From: Drosophila pseudoobscura
Taxonomy: Eukaryota; Arthropoda; Insecta; Diptera; Drosophilidae
Assembly (NCBI RefSeq): GCF_009870125.1
Contig: NC_046679.1
Coordinates: 6,634,001 to 6,698,000, forward strand
Direction of reading: 5' to 3'
DNA: 64,000 nt
The notes beneath the pieces are model-generated. The model worked only from the letters and a program-made list of their open reading frames with translations, did no database searches and was not told where the DNA came from. Position numbers and translations under genes: made by a program. Numbering within the stretch: the stretch's first letter is position 1; the number at the start of each line of letters is the position of its first letter. This document shows, piece by piece, positions 20,457-33,961 of the stretch.

Positions 20457-23400
20457 ATGGCGTTCCATTGGTGCGACAACAATTTGCACACGACGGTGTT
20501 CACGCCGCGCGACTTCCAAGTGGAGCTGCTGGCAGCCGCGTACGAGCGGAACACCATCATCTGCCTGGGACACAGGAGCTCCAAGGAGTTCATTGCCCTG
20601 AAGCTACTCCAGGAGCTGTCCAGGCGGGGCCGTCGCCATGGCAAGGTTAGTGTATACCTCAGCTGCCAGGTGGGAATCAACAAGGAGCCAGCGTCCATTT
20701 ACACGATGCTCACGCACCTGACCGACCTGCGAGTGTGGCAGGAGCAGCCAGACATGCAGACACCCTTTGCCCACAACTGGATGGACTATCATGTGTCCAT
20801 TTTGCGGCCGGAGGGGTTTCTCTGCCTGCTAGTTTCGGGCGAGCTGCCGCTGACCAGCGTTGAGCTGATTGTTCTGGAAGACTGCCATGACAGCGCCGTC
20901 TATCAGCGGATACTGCCCATTTTCTTGGATCACATATTGCCGGCGCGGCCTGCGGACAGACCGAGAATCTTGGGCCTGGCCGGTCCCCTGCACAGCGCTG
21001 GCTGCGAGCTGCAGCAGCTGAGCGCCATGCTGGTGACCCTCGAGCAGAATGTCCTCTGTCGCATCGAGACGGCCAGCGACATTGTCACCGTGCTGAGGTA
21101 CTGCTCGAAGCCCCACGAATACATCGTCCAGTGTGCGCCGTTCGAGATGGATGAGCTGTCGCTGGTTCTGGCCGACATACTGAACACGCACAAGTCCTTT
21201 CTGATGGATCATCGATACGATCCCTTCGAGATATACGGCATGGACCAGTTCATGGAGGATCTGAAAGGTAAGTGTGTGCGCGCTTTGGCAGACCTTTCCG
21301 GCTAAGTCTATCCATTGGCAGATATACCCGATCCCAAGCTGGATCCACTGAATGTGATTGACTCCTTGCTGGTCGTTCTGCATGAGATGGGTCCCTGGTG
21401 CACGCAGCGGGCCGCCCACCATTTCTATCAGAGCAACGAGAAGCTGAAGGTGAAGACGCCACACGAACGGCACTACCTGCTGTACTGCCTCGTGAGCACG
21501 GCCCTCGTGCAGCTGCACTCCCTCTGCGATCACACATTCCAGAAGCAACTAGGAGGAGACCCACGGCAGACCATTGAGCGGTATTCCAGTCCCAAAGTGA
21601 AGCGCCTGCTGCAAACGCTGCGCTGCTTCAAGCCGGAGGAGGGCCATGGCCATGGCCATGGACATGGACATGGGCAAGCCGAAGTGCTGCGCAAGATGCG
21701 CCATCAAGTGGAGCAGGCGGATTTCAATAAGCTCTCGCATGCGCTGGAGACCAAGTGCCAGGTGGTGGATCAACTGGAGACGCAGGCAACGGACGCACGC
21801 ACTCTGGTGGCCAATCTGGAGCACATGCTGCAGCATCCAGAGGGCAAACCCATGCCGAGGCGCAACAGCCATCGACCCCTGCCACCAGCAGCATCAGCAG
21901 CCACGGCTCAGGCGCAGTCGTCCCCAGCGAAGGGAAAGCACAGCGCCAACCCGCACAACCGTGTCCGGAGACGAGTGTACACGCGGCGCCACAACAGGGA
22001 CCAGCACGATGGTGGGGATACCCTGTGTGCTTTGATCTACTGCAATCAGAACCACACGGCACGTGTGCTGTTCGAGCTGCTGGCGGAGATGGGCAAGCGG
22101 GATGCCGATTTGAAGTTCCTGCGCTGCCAGTACACCACAGATCGGGTGGCCGATCCCACCACAGAGCCCAAGGAGGCCGAGCTGGAGCACCGCAGGCAGG
22201 AGGAGGTGCTCAAGCGCTTTCGCATGCACGATTGCAATGTTCTGATCGGTACATCGGTCCTTGAGGAGGGCATCGATGTGCCCAAGTGCAATCTCGTTGT
22301 CCGCTGGGATCCGCCGACCACCTACCGCAGCTACGTCCAGTGCAAAGGGCGGGCCCGGGCCGCCCCAGCCTACCATGTCATTCTGGTGGCTCCCAGATAT
22401 ACCAGTCCCGCGATTGGGGTCGTGCAATTGACGGACAAGAGTCATCGCTTTATCTGCGGCGCTGGAGGAGGAGCAGCCGACTCGACGGAAGTGGACAGCG
22501 ATTCCGATGACTCGGCCATGCCGAATTCCCTGGGCTCCGATCCCTATACGTTTGGCACGGCACGTGGCACAGTAAAGATCCTCAATCCCGAGGTGTTTAG
22601 CAGTGTGCCGCCCATGGCATGCGAGATTAAAGAGATCCAGGACGAGACGCCAGCCATTGCCATGGATAGCAGCAATTCCAGCGACGAGGCCGTGAGTCTG
22701 AACAACACCCCGCCCAGTGAGAGCCAGTCCAGTGGTGATCCCAAGATCCCCAGGAAGCGCTTTCAATGTGAGGTCCCGCCCGCAGATGGCGCTGAGGCCA
22801 AACCGGAAGCGAATACCTCGGCCGTGGATGGCCTGGCCAGCACCACAAAGGCATTAGTCCATCAGATGGCCCAGTATCGGGAGATCGAACAGATGCTGCT
22901 CTCAAAATGTGCGAACACCGAGCCGCCCGAGCAGGAGCAGCAGGAGGCGGAACGCTTCAACAGCTGCCTGGCTGCGTACCGGCCCAAGCCGCAGCTCCTC
23001 ACGGGCGCCTCTGTAGACCTGAGCACGGCCATAGCGCTGGTCAACAAGTACTGCGCTCGATTGCCCAGCGATACGTTCACCAAGCTGACGGCCCTGTGGC
23101 GCTGTGCCCAGAGCGAACGCTCGGGCGTCACCCTCTATCAGTACACACTACGCCTGCCCATCAACTCGCCGCTGAAACATGACATTGTGGTACGTAACTG
23201 AGGGATAGACGTCTTCCCATTGAGTTCTCATTTACCTTATTTCCTCGCAGGGTCTGCCGATGACCACGCAGACGTTAGCGCGACGTCTGGCTGCCCTGCA
23301 GGCCTGCGTGGAGCTGCACAAGATTGGCGAACTGGATGATCAACTGCAGCCCATTGGCAAGGAGGGTTTCCGTGCCTTGGAGCCCGACTGGGAGTGCTTT

Positions 23401-26400
23401 GAGCTGGAGCCCGAGGACGAGCAGATCGTGCAGCTCAGCGACGAGCCGCGACCGGGTACGACAAAGCGACGACAGTACTACTACAAGCGCATTGCCTCCG
23501 AGTTCTGTGACTGTCGACCGGTGGCCGGGGCACCCTGCTACCTGTACTTCATCAAGCTGACGCTTCAGTGCCCCATACCCGAGGAGCAGAACACCCGGGG
23601 CAGGAAGATCTATCCGCCGGAAGATGCCCAGCAGGGCTTCGGCATACTCACCATGAAGCGGATACCCAAGCTGAGTGCCTTCTCGATTTTCACACGGTCC
23701 GGGGAGGTGAAGGTCTCGCTGGAGCTGGCCAAGGAGCGTGTGGTGCTGACGCCCGAACAGATTGGCTGCATCAATGTCTTCCTGAACTACACGTTCACCA
23801 ACGTGCTGCGCCTGCAGAAGTTCCTCATGCTCTTCGATCCCGATTCCACCGAGAACTGTGTCTTCATTGTGCCCACCCTGAAGACGGGGTCGCCGCCGGA
23901 GGGCAGCAAAAAGATCGACTGGCAGTTCCTGGAGCTGATCCAAGCCAATGGAAATACCATGCCCAAATCGGTGCCCGACGAGGAGCGCCTGGCGCAGCCC
24001 TTCGATGCCCAGCGGTTTCAGGATGCCGTCGTGATGCCCTGGTACCGCAACCAGGACCAGCCGCAGTACTTCTACGTGGCCGAGATCTGTCCGCATCTGT
24101 CGCCGCTGAGCTGCTTCCCCGGCGACAACTATCGCACCTTCAAGCACTACTATTTCGTGAAATATGGCCTGACCATACAGAATGCCGCTCAGCCCCTGCT
24201 CGACGTCGATCACACGAGTGCGCGGCTCAACTTTCTCACGCCGCGGTATGTCAATCGGAAGGGCGTGGCCCTGCCCACCAGCTCCGAGGAGACGAAGCGC
24301 GCCAAGCGGGAGAATCTCGAACAGAAACAGATACTAGTGCCAGAGCTGTGCACCGTGCATCCGTTTCCCGCCTCTCTATGGCGCACGGCTGTGTGTTTGC
24401 CCTGCATCCTGTATCGCATCAATGGACTGCTCCTGGCGGATGACATACGCAAGCAGGTGTCCGCAGATCTGGGACTGGGTCGGCAGCAGATCGACGACGA
24501 GGAGTTTGAGTGGCCCATGCTGGACTTTGGCTGGAGTCTGTCGGAGGTCCTCAAGAAGTCGCGTGAGTCCAAGCAAAAGGATGCCGTCGTCAATGGCAAG
24601 GATCAGGCGAAGGAGAAGGAAAGCGAACCCCCGCCAGTGGAAAGTGAACCCCCCTTAGTGGAGAAGTTGGCCGCCAAGAGCGCCAACGAACTGATCATCG
24701 AGGGGGAACAGAAGCTGCAGAATGAGGACGATGATTTCATTGAGATTGGGACTTGGTCGAACGACATGGCCGATGACATAGCGTCCTTCAACGATGACGA
24801 GGATGACGAAGACGAAGACGAGGAGTCCACCTATCTGCCCGTACTGCCAGCCAATGTAAAGTTCTGTAAGTTGAAACCGCAATCTCCGGGCGGACACGAG
24901 TGTAATAGATCCTTCTTTCAGGCGATCAGCACACCCGCTATGGGTCGCCCACCTTCTGGGACGTGAGCAACGCCGACGGGTCGCTAAAGCAGCCGAAAAA
25001 CAAGGGCAACCAACAGCAGAGTTCCGCTGGCAAGGGCAAGGGGGCGGGCAAGCCCAGTTTCACCTTCTACGACTCGGACAACTCTTTGGGCTCCAGCTAT
25101 GGGGACGATGATCATGGGATGCCGCTCAGCTATTTCCATGGCAACTATAGCTCTGATGAGGATGCTGTGGCGGATGATATTGATGCGGGACGCATTGAAT
25201 TCACATCGAAAAACGAAGCGGAGACGATTGAGACGGCCCAGGATGTGGAGAAGCGACAGAAGCAGATCTCCATTATCCAGGCGACGAACGCGAACGAGCG
25301 ACAGTACCAGCAGACGAAGAATCTGTTGATTGGCTTCAAATTCGAGGAGCAGCTGCAGCAACAGGAACAGCAGCAGGCGTCTGCAAAGCCCAGCGTGGAC
25401 TACGAGCAGTCGATCCTCAAGCTGCAGTCGGAGATTGAGAGCTCTGGCATGTTGGTGCCTCACGATCAGCAGCTGGCCCTGAAGCGGGCCGATCCTGCCG
25501 AGGCCCATGTGACCACCTACTCGATGATTGAGCTGCTGAAGCTGTTGCTGCCCTACGTCCCGGAGGACAAGCTGCTGCACAAATTGGGCGAACGGCCAGA
25601 GCTTCAGCTGTCGGATCTGATTGATCTGAATGCGGATTGGGTTAGCGGACACTCCGAGGAGGAGATCTACAGCGTATTGGGCTGTGGGGACAGCTTTGAC
25701 AACTACAACGATCAGCACAGAATGGACCTTGGTGAGAAGCAGCTGCGATTGCAGTACGCTTCGAGGAAGATCAGTGCCGCCAGCCCCGTAAAGGCCGCCC
25801 TGCCCATGATCCTGCCCGCGGGCTTCAGCTTTGATCTTCAGCCCGAGCTTGTGGGCCATCCCGGACCCAGTCCCAGTGTCATTCTGCAGGCGCTGACCAT
25901 GTCGAATGCCAACGATGGCATCAATCTGGAGCGCCTGGAGACCATCGGTGACTCGTTCCTCAAGTATGCCATCACCACCTATCTGTACATCACGTACGAG
26001 AACGTCCACGAGGGCAAGCTGAGCCACCTGCGGTCCAAGCAGGTGGCCAACCTCAATCTGTACCGCCTGGGCCGGCGCAAGCGGCTGGGCGAGTATATGA
26101 TAGCCACCAAATTCGAGCCGCACGACAACTGGCTGCCGCCGTGCTACTACGTGCCCAAGGAGCTGGAGAAGGCCCTGATCGAGGCCAAGATACCCACCCA
26201 CCACTGGAAGCTGGCCGATCTGCTGGACATCAAAAATCTGAGCAGCGTCCAGATATGCGAGATGGTGCGCGAGAAGGCCGAGGCACTGGGACTCCCTGGA
26301 AGCGCAGAGCAAGCAACGCCACAGGCGACAACGGTTCCCCTGGACGAATCGAACGACAGCTGCAACGATTTCAGTTGCTTTATACCCTACAATCTGGTGT

Positions 26401-27535
26401 CGCAGCACAGCATACCGGACAAGTCCATTGCCGACTGTGTGGAGGCCCTGATTGGGGCCTACCTCATCGAGTGCGGACCCCGCGGAGCGCTACTCTTTAT
26501 GGCCTGGCTGGGAGTGCGTGTGCTGCCGTATAGCCGCCAGCCGGCGCCTGCCAGCGATTCGGAACGGACGCCCGGCAGCACCACACCCGATGCCAAGCAA
26601 ATGGTGACGGTATATGGCTCTTGGCCAACGCCACGCAGTCCCCTGCTGCACTATGCCCCCAATGCGGAGAGGGAGCTGGAGCATCTGCTCAGCGGCTTCG
26701 AGGAGTTTGAGGCCAGCCTGGGATACAGGTTCCGCGATCGTTCCTACCTGCTGCAGGCCATGACGCACGCCAGCTACACGCCCAATCGACTGACGGACTG
26801 CTACCAGCGGCTGGAGTTCCTGGGCGATGCCGTCCTCGACTACTTGATCACACGCCACCTGTACGAGGATCCGCGCCAGCACTCGCCTGGGGCCCTCACC
26901 GATCTTCGTTCCGCGTTGGTGAACAACACAATATTCGCCTCGCTGGCCGTGCGACACGGTTTCCATAAGTTCTTCCGTCATCTATCGCCTGGACTGAACG
27001 ATGTCATCGATCGGTTTGTGCGCATCCAACAGGAGAACGGCCACAGCATCAGCGAGGAGGTAACCAATGCCGTCATTTCCATTCAATATTTGAATTCTTG
27101 CTTACATTTTCCTCTCCATTTTAGTACTACTTGCTCTCCGAGGAGGAGTGCGACGATGCCGAGGACGTTGAGGTTCCCAAGGCCTTGGGCGATGTCTTCG
27201 AGTCGATAGCCGGGGCCATCTTTCTCGACTCGAACATGTCCTTGGATGTGGTCTGGCATGTCTACAGCAATATGATGAGCCCGGAAATCGAGCAGTTCAG
27301 CAACTCAGTGCCAAAGTCCCCTATACGGGAACTGCTCGAACTGGAGCCGGAGACGGCCAAATTTGGGAAGCCGGAGAAGCTGGCCGACGGACGTCGGGTA
27401 CGCGTCACCGTCGATGTCTTCTGCAAGGGCACCTTCCGTGGCATTGGACGCAACTACCGAATAGCCAAGTGTACGGCAGCCAAGTGCGCACTGCGGCAGC
27501 TCAAGAAGCAGGGTCTGATTGCCAAGAAAGACTAA
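20457..27535 (+). CDS. Dcr-1: Dicer-1, miRNA-producing RNase III
   Basis: Exons 20457-21267, 21322-23189, 23251-24865, 24922-27059 and 27125-27535 encode 2280 residues, against about 2250 in D. melanogaster. The first residues ([20 protein letters not shown]) match the fly protein closely. Domains: a degenerate N-terminal helicase lobe, with GHRSSKE in place of a Walker A; helicase C at about 500-620 ([26 protein letters not shown]); the Dicer dimerisation/DUF283 domain at about 836-930; PAZ at about 1149-1260; RNase IIIa from about 1765 ([22 protein letters not shown]); RNase IIIb from about 2057 ([23 protein letters not shown]); dsRBD at about 2208-2275. All acidic catalytic residues are present. 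It cuts pre-miRNAs with Loquacious-PB in the cytoplasm. A run of GH dipeptides near residue 376 is absent from the D. melanogaster protein as I remember it. Confidence 0.98.
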
Positions 27536-28299
27536 ACCCCCCCCGCAGACCAGGGCCAAGAAGCAGCGATGTGTGATGTCAGATTAGGCTTTAATAGATA
27601 GGCTACTTATAAACCGTTCAAAAACACATATGCAAGCAAATTAAAGAACATTTTTTCTAAAAAGTAAAAAGTACTAAAAAGTTATATTGACAAATAATTA
27701 GGCTGCAGTTGAGTAGATCCCAATGATTAACGATAGGGAACGTTATGAATCTCGCTTGAATCTTGCTTGACGCCTAGTTGTCAGGGACTATAAGAGATAG
27801 AGCAACGAAATTGTGTATCCAAACTCCTGTGATATCGCGCCCCCGCAAATCGTCTGTGGCATCCACCATTTTAAAGATACGAGAAACCCGTAAACGCAGA
27901 TTCATAGAGAATGGACATATCTAGCAGATTGCCGAATCTGAATCAGATCGGATTATTATTACAGCCAGAAGGAACAATTCAGTTTTCATGGGCTACGCAG
28001 CGCCGTCCACTCACACACTCTTCGTCGTGCAATGTGTGCGCTCTCTGACGGAGTGGCGTCATACTGACTGAGCATCGGGTATCAGAATGAGCGCGAGAGA
28101 TTGCGAAAGCAGCTTAGATGCTGTTGAGCCAACAATAATTGAGATCTACTAGAACTCCTTTAGTCTTTACACCTAACGCAACCTTCTTTCGATTATACGA
28201 CCCGCATTTATGGCTCCTCGACTCTTATCGGAATTGCAAGGCAAAAACGCGAAGCGATGAAGCAGAGAACTTTAGTGATAGCTGGAAAAGAGGCGAAAC
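27536..28299. other. spacer between Dicer-1 and the TAK1-like kinase
   Basis: 764 bp with the Dicer-1 3' UTR (AT-rich at 27.6-27.7 kb) and the upstream DNA of the kinase gene. No gene, repeat or clear core promoter motif seen. Confidence 0.6.
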
Positions 28300-29418
28300 A
28301 TGACTGATTCGGCGACAGTACCTGAGATAATTCCATTTGAAGATATCGCACTGGGAGAGGTAAATTGCACACCATAGTAAATCTTTTTGTATGCCACTTG
28401 GGACAGTACACGTTTAGATCCTCGGAAGGGGCTACTATGGACAGGTCTATAAAGCAGTGTGGGGCGACCTTTCGATTGCCGTCAAGAGGATACAAGAGGG
28501 CTTCGAGGACAAGGAATTCAAGAGGGAGGTAAACCAGTTGTCGAAGATCAGCCATGAAAATATCATAAAGCTCTATGGCGTCTCAATACACGAGAGAACA
28601 GTCCATCTACTCATAGAGTATGTCGATGGTGGATCTCTGCACAATTTCCTGCATGCCGAATGGAAGCCAAGCTACACGTTGGCTCATGCCATCAACTGGG
28701 GACTCCAGATCGCAAAGGTGTGTGTACATATCGACAGATAATAAAAGCATACTGATATATCCCTGCCCTAGGGTGTTGCTTATCTTCATGCCATGAAACC
28801 CAAAGCGGTGATACATCGCGACATAAAGGCCCTCAATTCACTGCTGGGGCAGAGGGGCCTCCATCTGAAAATCTGTGACTTTGGCACTGTTGTGGACATG
28901 ACCAATTCGATGTCGACCGATCGAGGCACTGCCCTCTATATGGCACCCGAGGTTCGTCTCATTATTCGTTATATCTCCATCTGCAATCATTCGAATGAGC
29001 TTCTTACCCGCAAAAGGTATGCAGGGGTAAACACTACACCGAGAAGTGCGATGTACATAGCTGGGCCATGACCCTCTGGGAGATACTATCGCGTAGGCAG
29101 CCGTACGGAAATCTTATTACCCATTATCAGGTCACAATGGCCGTGATCACAGGTAAGAGCAAATACCTTATATAAGAATCCCAAGTAATTCGAATCCTTT
29201 TCAATCGACTAGGTGAACGGCCACCATTGGATCAGGTAAGGGTGGACTGTCCTGAGCACATAAAACTCTTGATGAGAGACTGTTGGGATCTGGATCCCAG
29301 CAGAAGACACTCGATGCAGGATGTCGTCACGGTCTTGAAGGAGTTCATTACAAACAATGAGGATCAACTCAAGCCTTTGGAGTATGTATTCAGGAATCAG
29401 GAAGTGCTGCCCTTATAA
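28300..29418 (+). CDS. Takl2: TAK1-like protein kinase (Takl2-type)
   Basis: Exons 28300-28359, 28418-28717, 28772-28951, 29017-29152 and 29213-29418 encode 293 residues, little more than a kinase domain. Motifs: glycine loop ILGRGYYGQVYKAVWG, catalytic lysine in SIAVKR, HRDIKALNSLL (normally HRDLKPxN), DFG in KICDFGTV, and MAPE. The N-terminal IIPFEDIALGE is like the region before the kinase domain in TAK1 (MAP3K7). There is no TAB-binding coiled coil at the C-terminus. Drosophila has two short TAK1-like genes, Takl1 and Takl2; the symbol is given because I recall Takl2 near Dicer-1, not from sequence comparison. Its function is little known; testis-biased expression is likely but not visible here. 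Confidence 0.75.
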
Positions 29419-31659
29419 ACTGTATATTAAGGAATAAGAAATACAGAGATTTGTGTATAATTTCAAGAGGTTTTGAATGAATAGTTTCGTTTAGCTTTTA
29501 AAAAGGAACCAGCTTTAATTGATCTCTTTCGAACGATATACAAAATGGGGTTTATGTAGTTCTTGGTACGTTTTCATTGTTTTGAAATGACAAAACATAG
29601 TTATTGATTATATAAAATGTTGGTTTGTGTGTGTGTTTGTTAATTGTTCTGTAATTAATAAACAAATATTAAATGTGAACGTTAACGCTAATTTATTGTT
29701 ACTGGAATATTTACATTGAAATGGTGGGTCGGGGGCTCTGAACAGATTATATGTGGATAAGGAGTCAGCGGGGGAAATACCTATTTAGTTTGTTATTCTC
29801 GTTAACTGCGGATATAGGAGGGTATGGTATGCTTAAGGAGTTTATAAAATACGATCTGTGCATACAATGTCTTGCATCATTTGGATCACTAGCAATTAAC
29901 TCATTGAAAAAAATATAGAATTAAATGTTAAAACCTTTTTAAATGTATGTATAAATATAGTTATATGTATATAAATATGTTTTCTTTTTTTGTTACTTAA
30001 AAGAAACTGAGCCTCGAATTCGAATCGAGTGTTAATTGTTGGATACTCGTTGGAAAACATTAACGTAACGTAACGTAACGCTTCGTTTGTTGTGGAGTAT
30101 AATTGCTTTTCCTTTTCGTTTTGTTGTTTACTTATAGATCCTACATATATCTATGTATAAATATGCGTGTATGCAAGCATAGTATGTATAATTAATTCAA
30201 TTTGTTTGGTATAATTGTTTTTTTCTTTTTTTTGTCTTATACTCGCTATTAATTGTGTTTTTTGTTTCGTTTTTTTTTTCCTTTTTTCACCGCACGTTCC
30301 TGCCTACGATTTGTTCCATGTCTTCTCATATATATATATATACTATACGATATATATATATATATGGATGTTCAAGCATATATATTCCCTTTTTGTGTTG
30401 TTGTAATTTACGTCGCATTAAAAATTTGGTTGCATTTTGCTTCACTTAATTTCGGCTACAAAAACAAATACAGGGAACAAAAACCAAGGCAAAAAATACC
30501 AAAAAAATAGATGATCAAATGAATGATTGACGGGTTAAAAAGAAAACTTCATTCCATGCTTATTCCCAAATAAAATACAGAAACAAAAATGTCACTTACT
30601 CATACTCGCTCCATTCCAACAACTAAATACTAAGGACTTACATAAAAATAGTGTATAGATCAAAATTGATATGGTTACATCCGTTAAACTGTGGTTAACA
30701 AAAGCTGTAAGAAACGTTTATTGTTTTGTCATTCGCAGGTGATATGTTTGGTTTTTTGTGTGTGTGGTAAAAACACAAATTAATAAATTATTAAACTATA
30801 AAATATAGATCGTTACAGAGAAGAGTACAACTTAAAAAATAATTGAACTGCTCGGGAGGGACATACATAGCGCGGATAGCTCTTGAGTTGAGTGCTGGTT
30901 AAACTATTTTACAACAGGGTAAACAGGTGATAAAAGCAACAAATATTCGAGTACACACACAAACAATATTCGATACAGAAAGAACACAAAAATATACAAA
31001 TAATTTTTGAAAGCTTAATCGGCGCGGAACAATGATTATGTTTATGTGTGTGGGGTGTCGTCTCCAAAGGCTGAAGCCATGTCCTATACCTAGACTTCTT
31101 TCGATTACGTATACATACATACAATTTCTAATTTGGATTCGGTTCACGATTAGTGGAGAGAGCGAGAGATTACATGATGGGAGTACGGGTTACAATTTGT
31201 TATGCGTGTGAGTATTTTTAGTGTCTCAATTTCAGGCTTGCCTTCGTCACGTTTCTACCACTAAAACATTGGTTACACTGGCGGCATGCATACAAGTGTT
31301 CTATGTATATGGAGGTTAATGCGATTAGCTTTCTCAGTTTTCTAGCTTTATATGTCATGATGTCATGTGTTTTATACCTTTATAACTTTCGAAACTAAAT
31401 ACTAAATCAACTAATTGGGGTTGGAGGGGGGTTGGATGGCTACGGAATTTTGTTTGATTTGAAATGGTTTCCATGATATACACAATCATAATTATAACAA
31501 ATCTTGTTCTTCAGCTGCAAATTGCTTTTGTTTTTGAGTTCTTGACTTTCTGATTTGAATCGAAATCTATGTGTCTGTGTCTGTGTGTGTGTGTGTGTTG
31601 GTTGGCTGCTATATACTTAGAATCTAAAGAACGACGTCAGGCAGGTCGTGCGGCCTTGC
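29419..31659. other. 2.2 kb spacer, largely 3' UTR of the claudin-like gene
   Basis: AT-rich DNA with no coding frame. TAACG is repeated four times at 30061-30080, (TA)n at 30330-30365, and (GT)n at 31565-31600. On the minus strand it lies straight after the claudin-like stop codon, so much of it is probably that gene's long 3' UTR. Confidence 0.5.
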
Positions 31660-33961
31660 CTAGGCGCGCATTTGGTTTTCATGTACGATCTTCCTCTCCT
31701 TGTAGTAGATCTCCTCCGATTCCTTGTCACAGAGCAGCAGGACCACGGCGCCAAACAGGAAGATGGCAGCACCCCAGCCCACGCCATAGGCCCAGCCAAA
31801 CTCCCAAACTCGACGATTGGCTGTAAACGAAATACAAATTGAAACAAGTTCAACAAAAGAGGAGGTTTTTGCAGGGCCATACCCATGGTCAGCTCGCCGG
31901 CAAAGCACACAGGATACACGATCAAGGCGGACAGTACGGCCAGCACTGAAAAGTATGTAAAAATCGTCAGCTAAGGATTGCCTTGAGCCATTATTGAGCA
32001 GTACTTACAGGAAACAAGCATCACCAATACCGCTATGCGATAAAACTTATATTTTAGATTATGATTCTGTGTTTTTAGGCCCATGCCGGTCAGCACTGTG
32101 GCAATGACATCTGTTATCAATGTGATAATGCAGAGCGCAGCCGTGGCCTTAATGTAGCCTAATCAACAAGGAAAATATGGTTTATACATGCCCAAATCTC
32201 CAGACATTATCTATAACTTCTTACCTACGTCCCGGGTCCAGTAGCAACCTGGTGGATCCTGTATGTTAAACGGCAGCGGCGCCACCGAATCATCCTCAAT
32301 GCAGTGCACAAAGAGGCCCTGCCGCCAGTCAGCGGCCATCAGCCAGTCTGTTGAGGCCAGGGCCATACACATGAGGGCCACCACAATGACGCCACAGATA
32401 AATGCAATCACCTGTGGAATACGAACAGTGTAAGGGTGAGAGTTGTAAGGGTGCCGGTGCTCCATACACATACCTTGAGTGGCCTCGTGATTGTGATGGT
32501 CTCAATCGTTGTTGTCGGCGCCATTTTCTCCGCTGGTGGACGTAGTACACTGTTCAAAAGTAAACCAGGGATTAGATGGAACGCATTCCGTGGCCCGTTC
32601 CACGAGAGAACAACCAACTCACCTTAATATCTATGGATATGTATGCAGGCAATAGGCAGGCTGCCTGCAGCTACTAATTGGAATGCGTTTCAATGCGTTT
32701 GCTTGGTTAGTTTTGTTTTGTTAGGCATGGGTTTTGTCTGGCAGTAACTCTGGCTAGCTATAACAATCTAACGTTTTAGAGTGTGTATCTATAATGTATG
32801 TTAATGCTTCAATTGGCTTTTTATTGCTTTTCGTTTGCGCGTTTTGCGGTTTTGAACTGCGACTATCAGTTTTCTGGCGACATCAGCCGTTTCAACATCT
32901 GTAGGACAACAAGGATTATTGTTAGTTATGGGGGGGAGAGAGAGCGAGATATTACAGCATTCATTTGGGCACAGCAAAGCGGTTTCAGCAGCAGCCACAT
33001 GCAACAAAACAATTTGACAACAACAGCGACAACAATTATAATTTTAAAAAAGTATCTACAGCGGACATTTGACTAAAGCTGTGCAGGTAAGAACAATACT
33101 TCTAGGGTCACGGAAGTTCCAAACACCGGAAGACGGAAGCACTGGTGGTGTTTTTTGGGGGCGAGCAGCAGCCGTACAAATGCACATCTCAATGGTTTCA
33201 TCATTAATTATGCGATGGCGTGAATGAATCCATATGCATGCAGCCAGCTGGATGTCTAAGGAGCGGATGGGTAACTCTTTAATGTATTCGCGGAACTCAG
33301 CCCAAGCCCTTCCCCCTCTGCTAATTTGTAATATCTGCAAATACATTATATGTACATATCTGCGGACTCTTTTTGCTCTTTTTGCTTGTCAGCGGAGAGC
33401 AAAATCTTGAAAATTTTGCGGGCCAGACAGAGATTATTTTGGGTTTATTTATAGCGCCTTAGTGGCGGGCTCTTATGAGCACAAAAACCACATTAATTTG
33501 CAGATGGATGAGTATGTGTGTGTGTGTGAGAGAGGGGGGGCGGGCATGGCAACAGGATCAGAATATTTAATGGCTATATAGGACGTAACAGAGCAGGCAG
33601 AATTGGGGCACACAACAACAATAACACGGGCAGCGTGATGATGGCGGGTTGGTTTGTGGGAGTGAAACGGAAGCAAAACAAAATACAGAGCAAAATACAG
33701 AGATTGTATAATTCTGTGGGGTGGGGAATACCTCTCCTTGTAATAGTCCAATGTTACCGATTCGGAATCAAATTCTGAGTAATCGGGCAGGGATTCGGCA
33801 TCAAAGGAGCTCATGCCACTCATCGTGTAATTGGGCAGTACGTTCATTTTGTTGTGGAAGCTACCAAGGCTGTTGTTTTGTGGCTGCTGCTGCTGTTGTT
33901 GTTGTTGTTGTTGTTGCTGCTGCTTTTGTTGTGCCGTGAACTTTTCATCAAGTGGCGACAT
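31660..33961 (-). CDS. four-TM claudin/PMP22-like membrane protein with polyQ leader
   Basis: Minus-strand exons 33961-33732, 32549-32474, 32411-32225, 32158-32009, 31945-31883 and 31820-31660 join in frame to 288 residues. The N-terminal cytosolic part has a run of about 14 glutamines and an acidic YSEFDSESVTLDYY segment. Four membrane segments follow: VIAFICGVIVVALMCMALAS, TAALCIITLITDVIATVLTG, YRIAVLVMLVSLLAVLSALI and GWGAAIFLFGAVVLLLC. The first extracellular loop has DWRQGLFVHC and a later CYW, like the W-GLW-C-C pattern of claudins, PMP22 and TMEM47. The C-terminus is charged. A second start at MAPTTT in exon 2 could give a form without the polyQ part. A junction or cell-adhesion role is inferred from the family only. 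Confidence 0.85.

Noticed and set aside
24984-26408. Minus-strand open frame of 474 codons opposite Dicer-1
   Set aside because: It is a shadow of the GC-rich codon bias of Dicer-1 exon 4, which matches a known protein on the plus strand. Other long antisense frames in 20.8-24.2 kb have the same origin.
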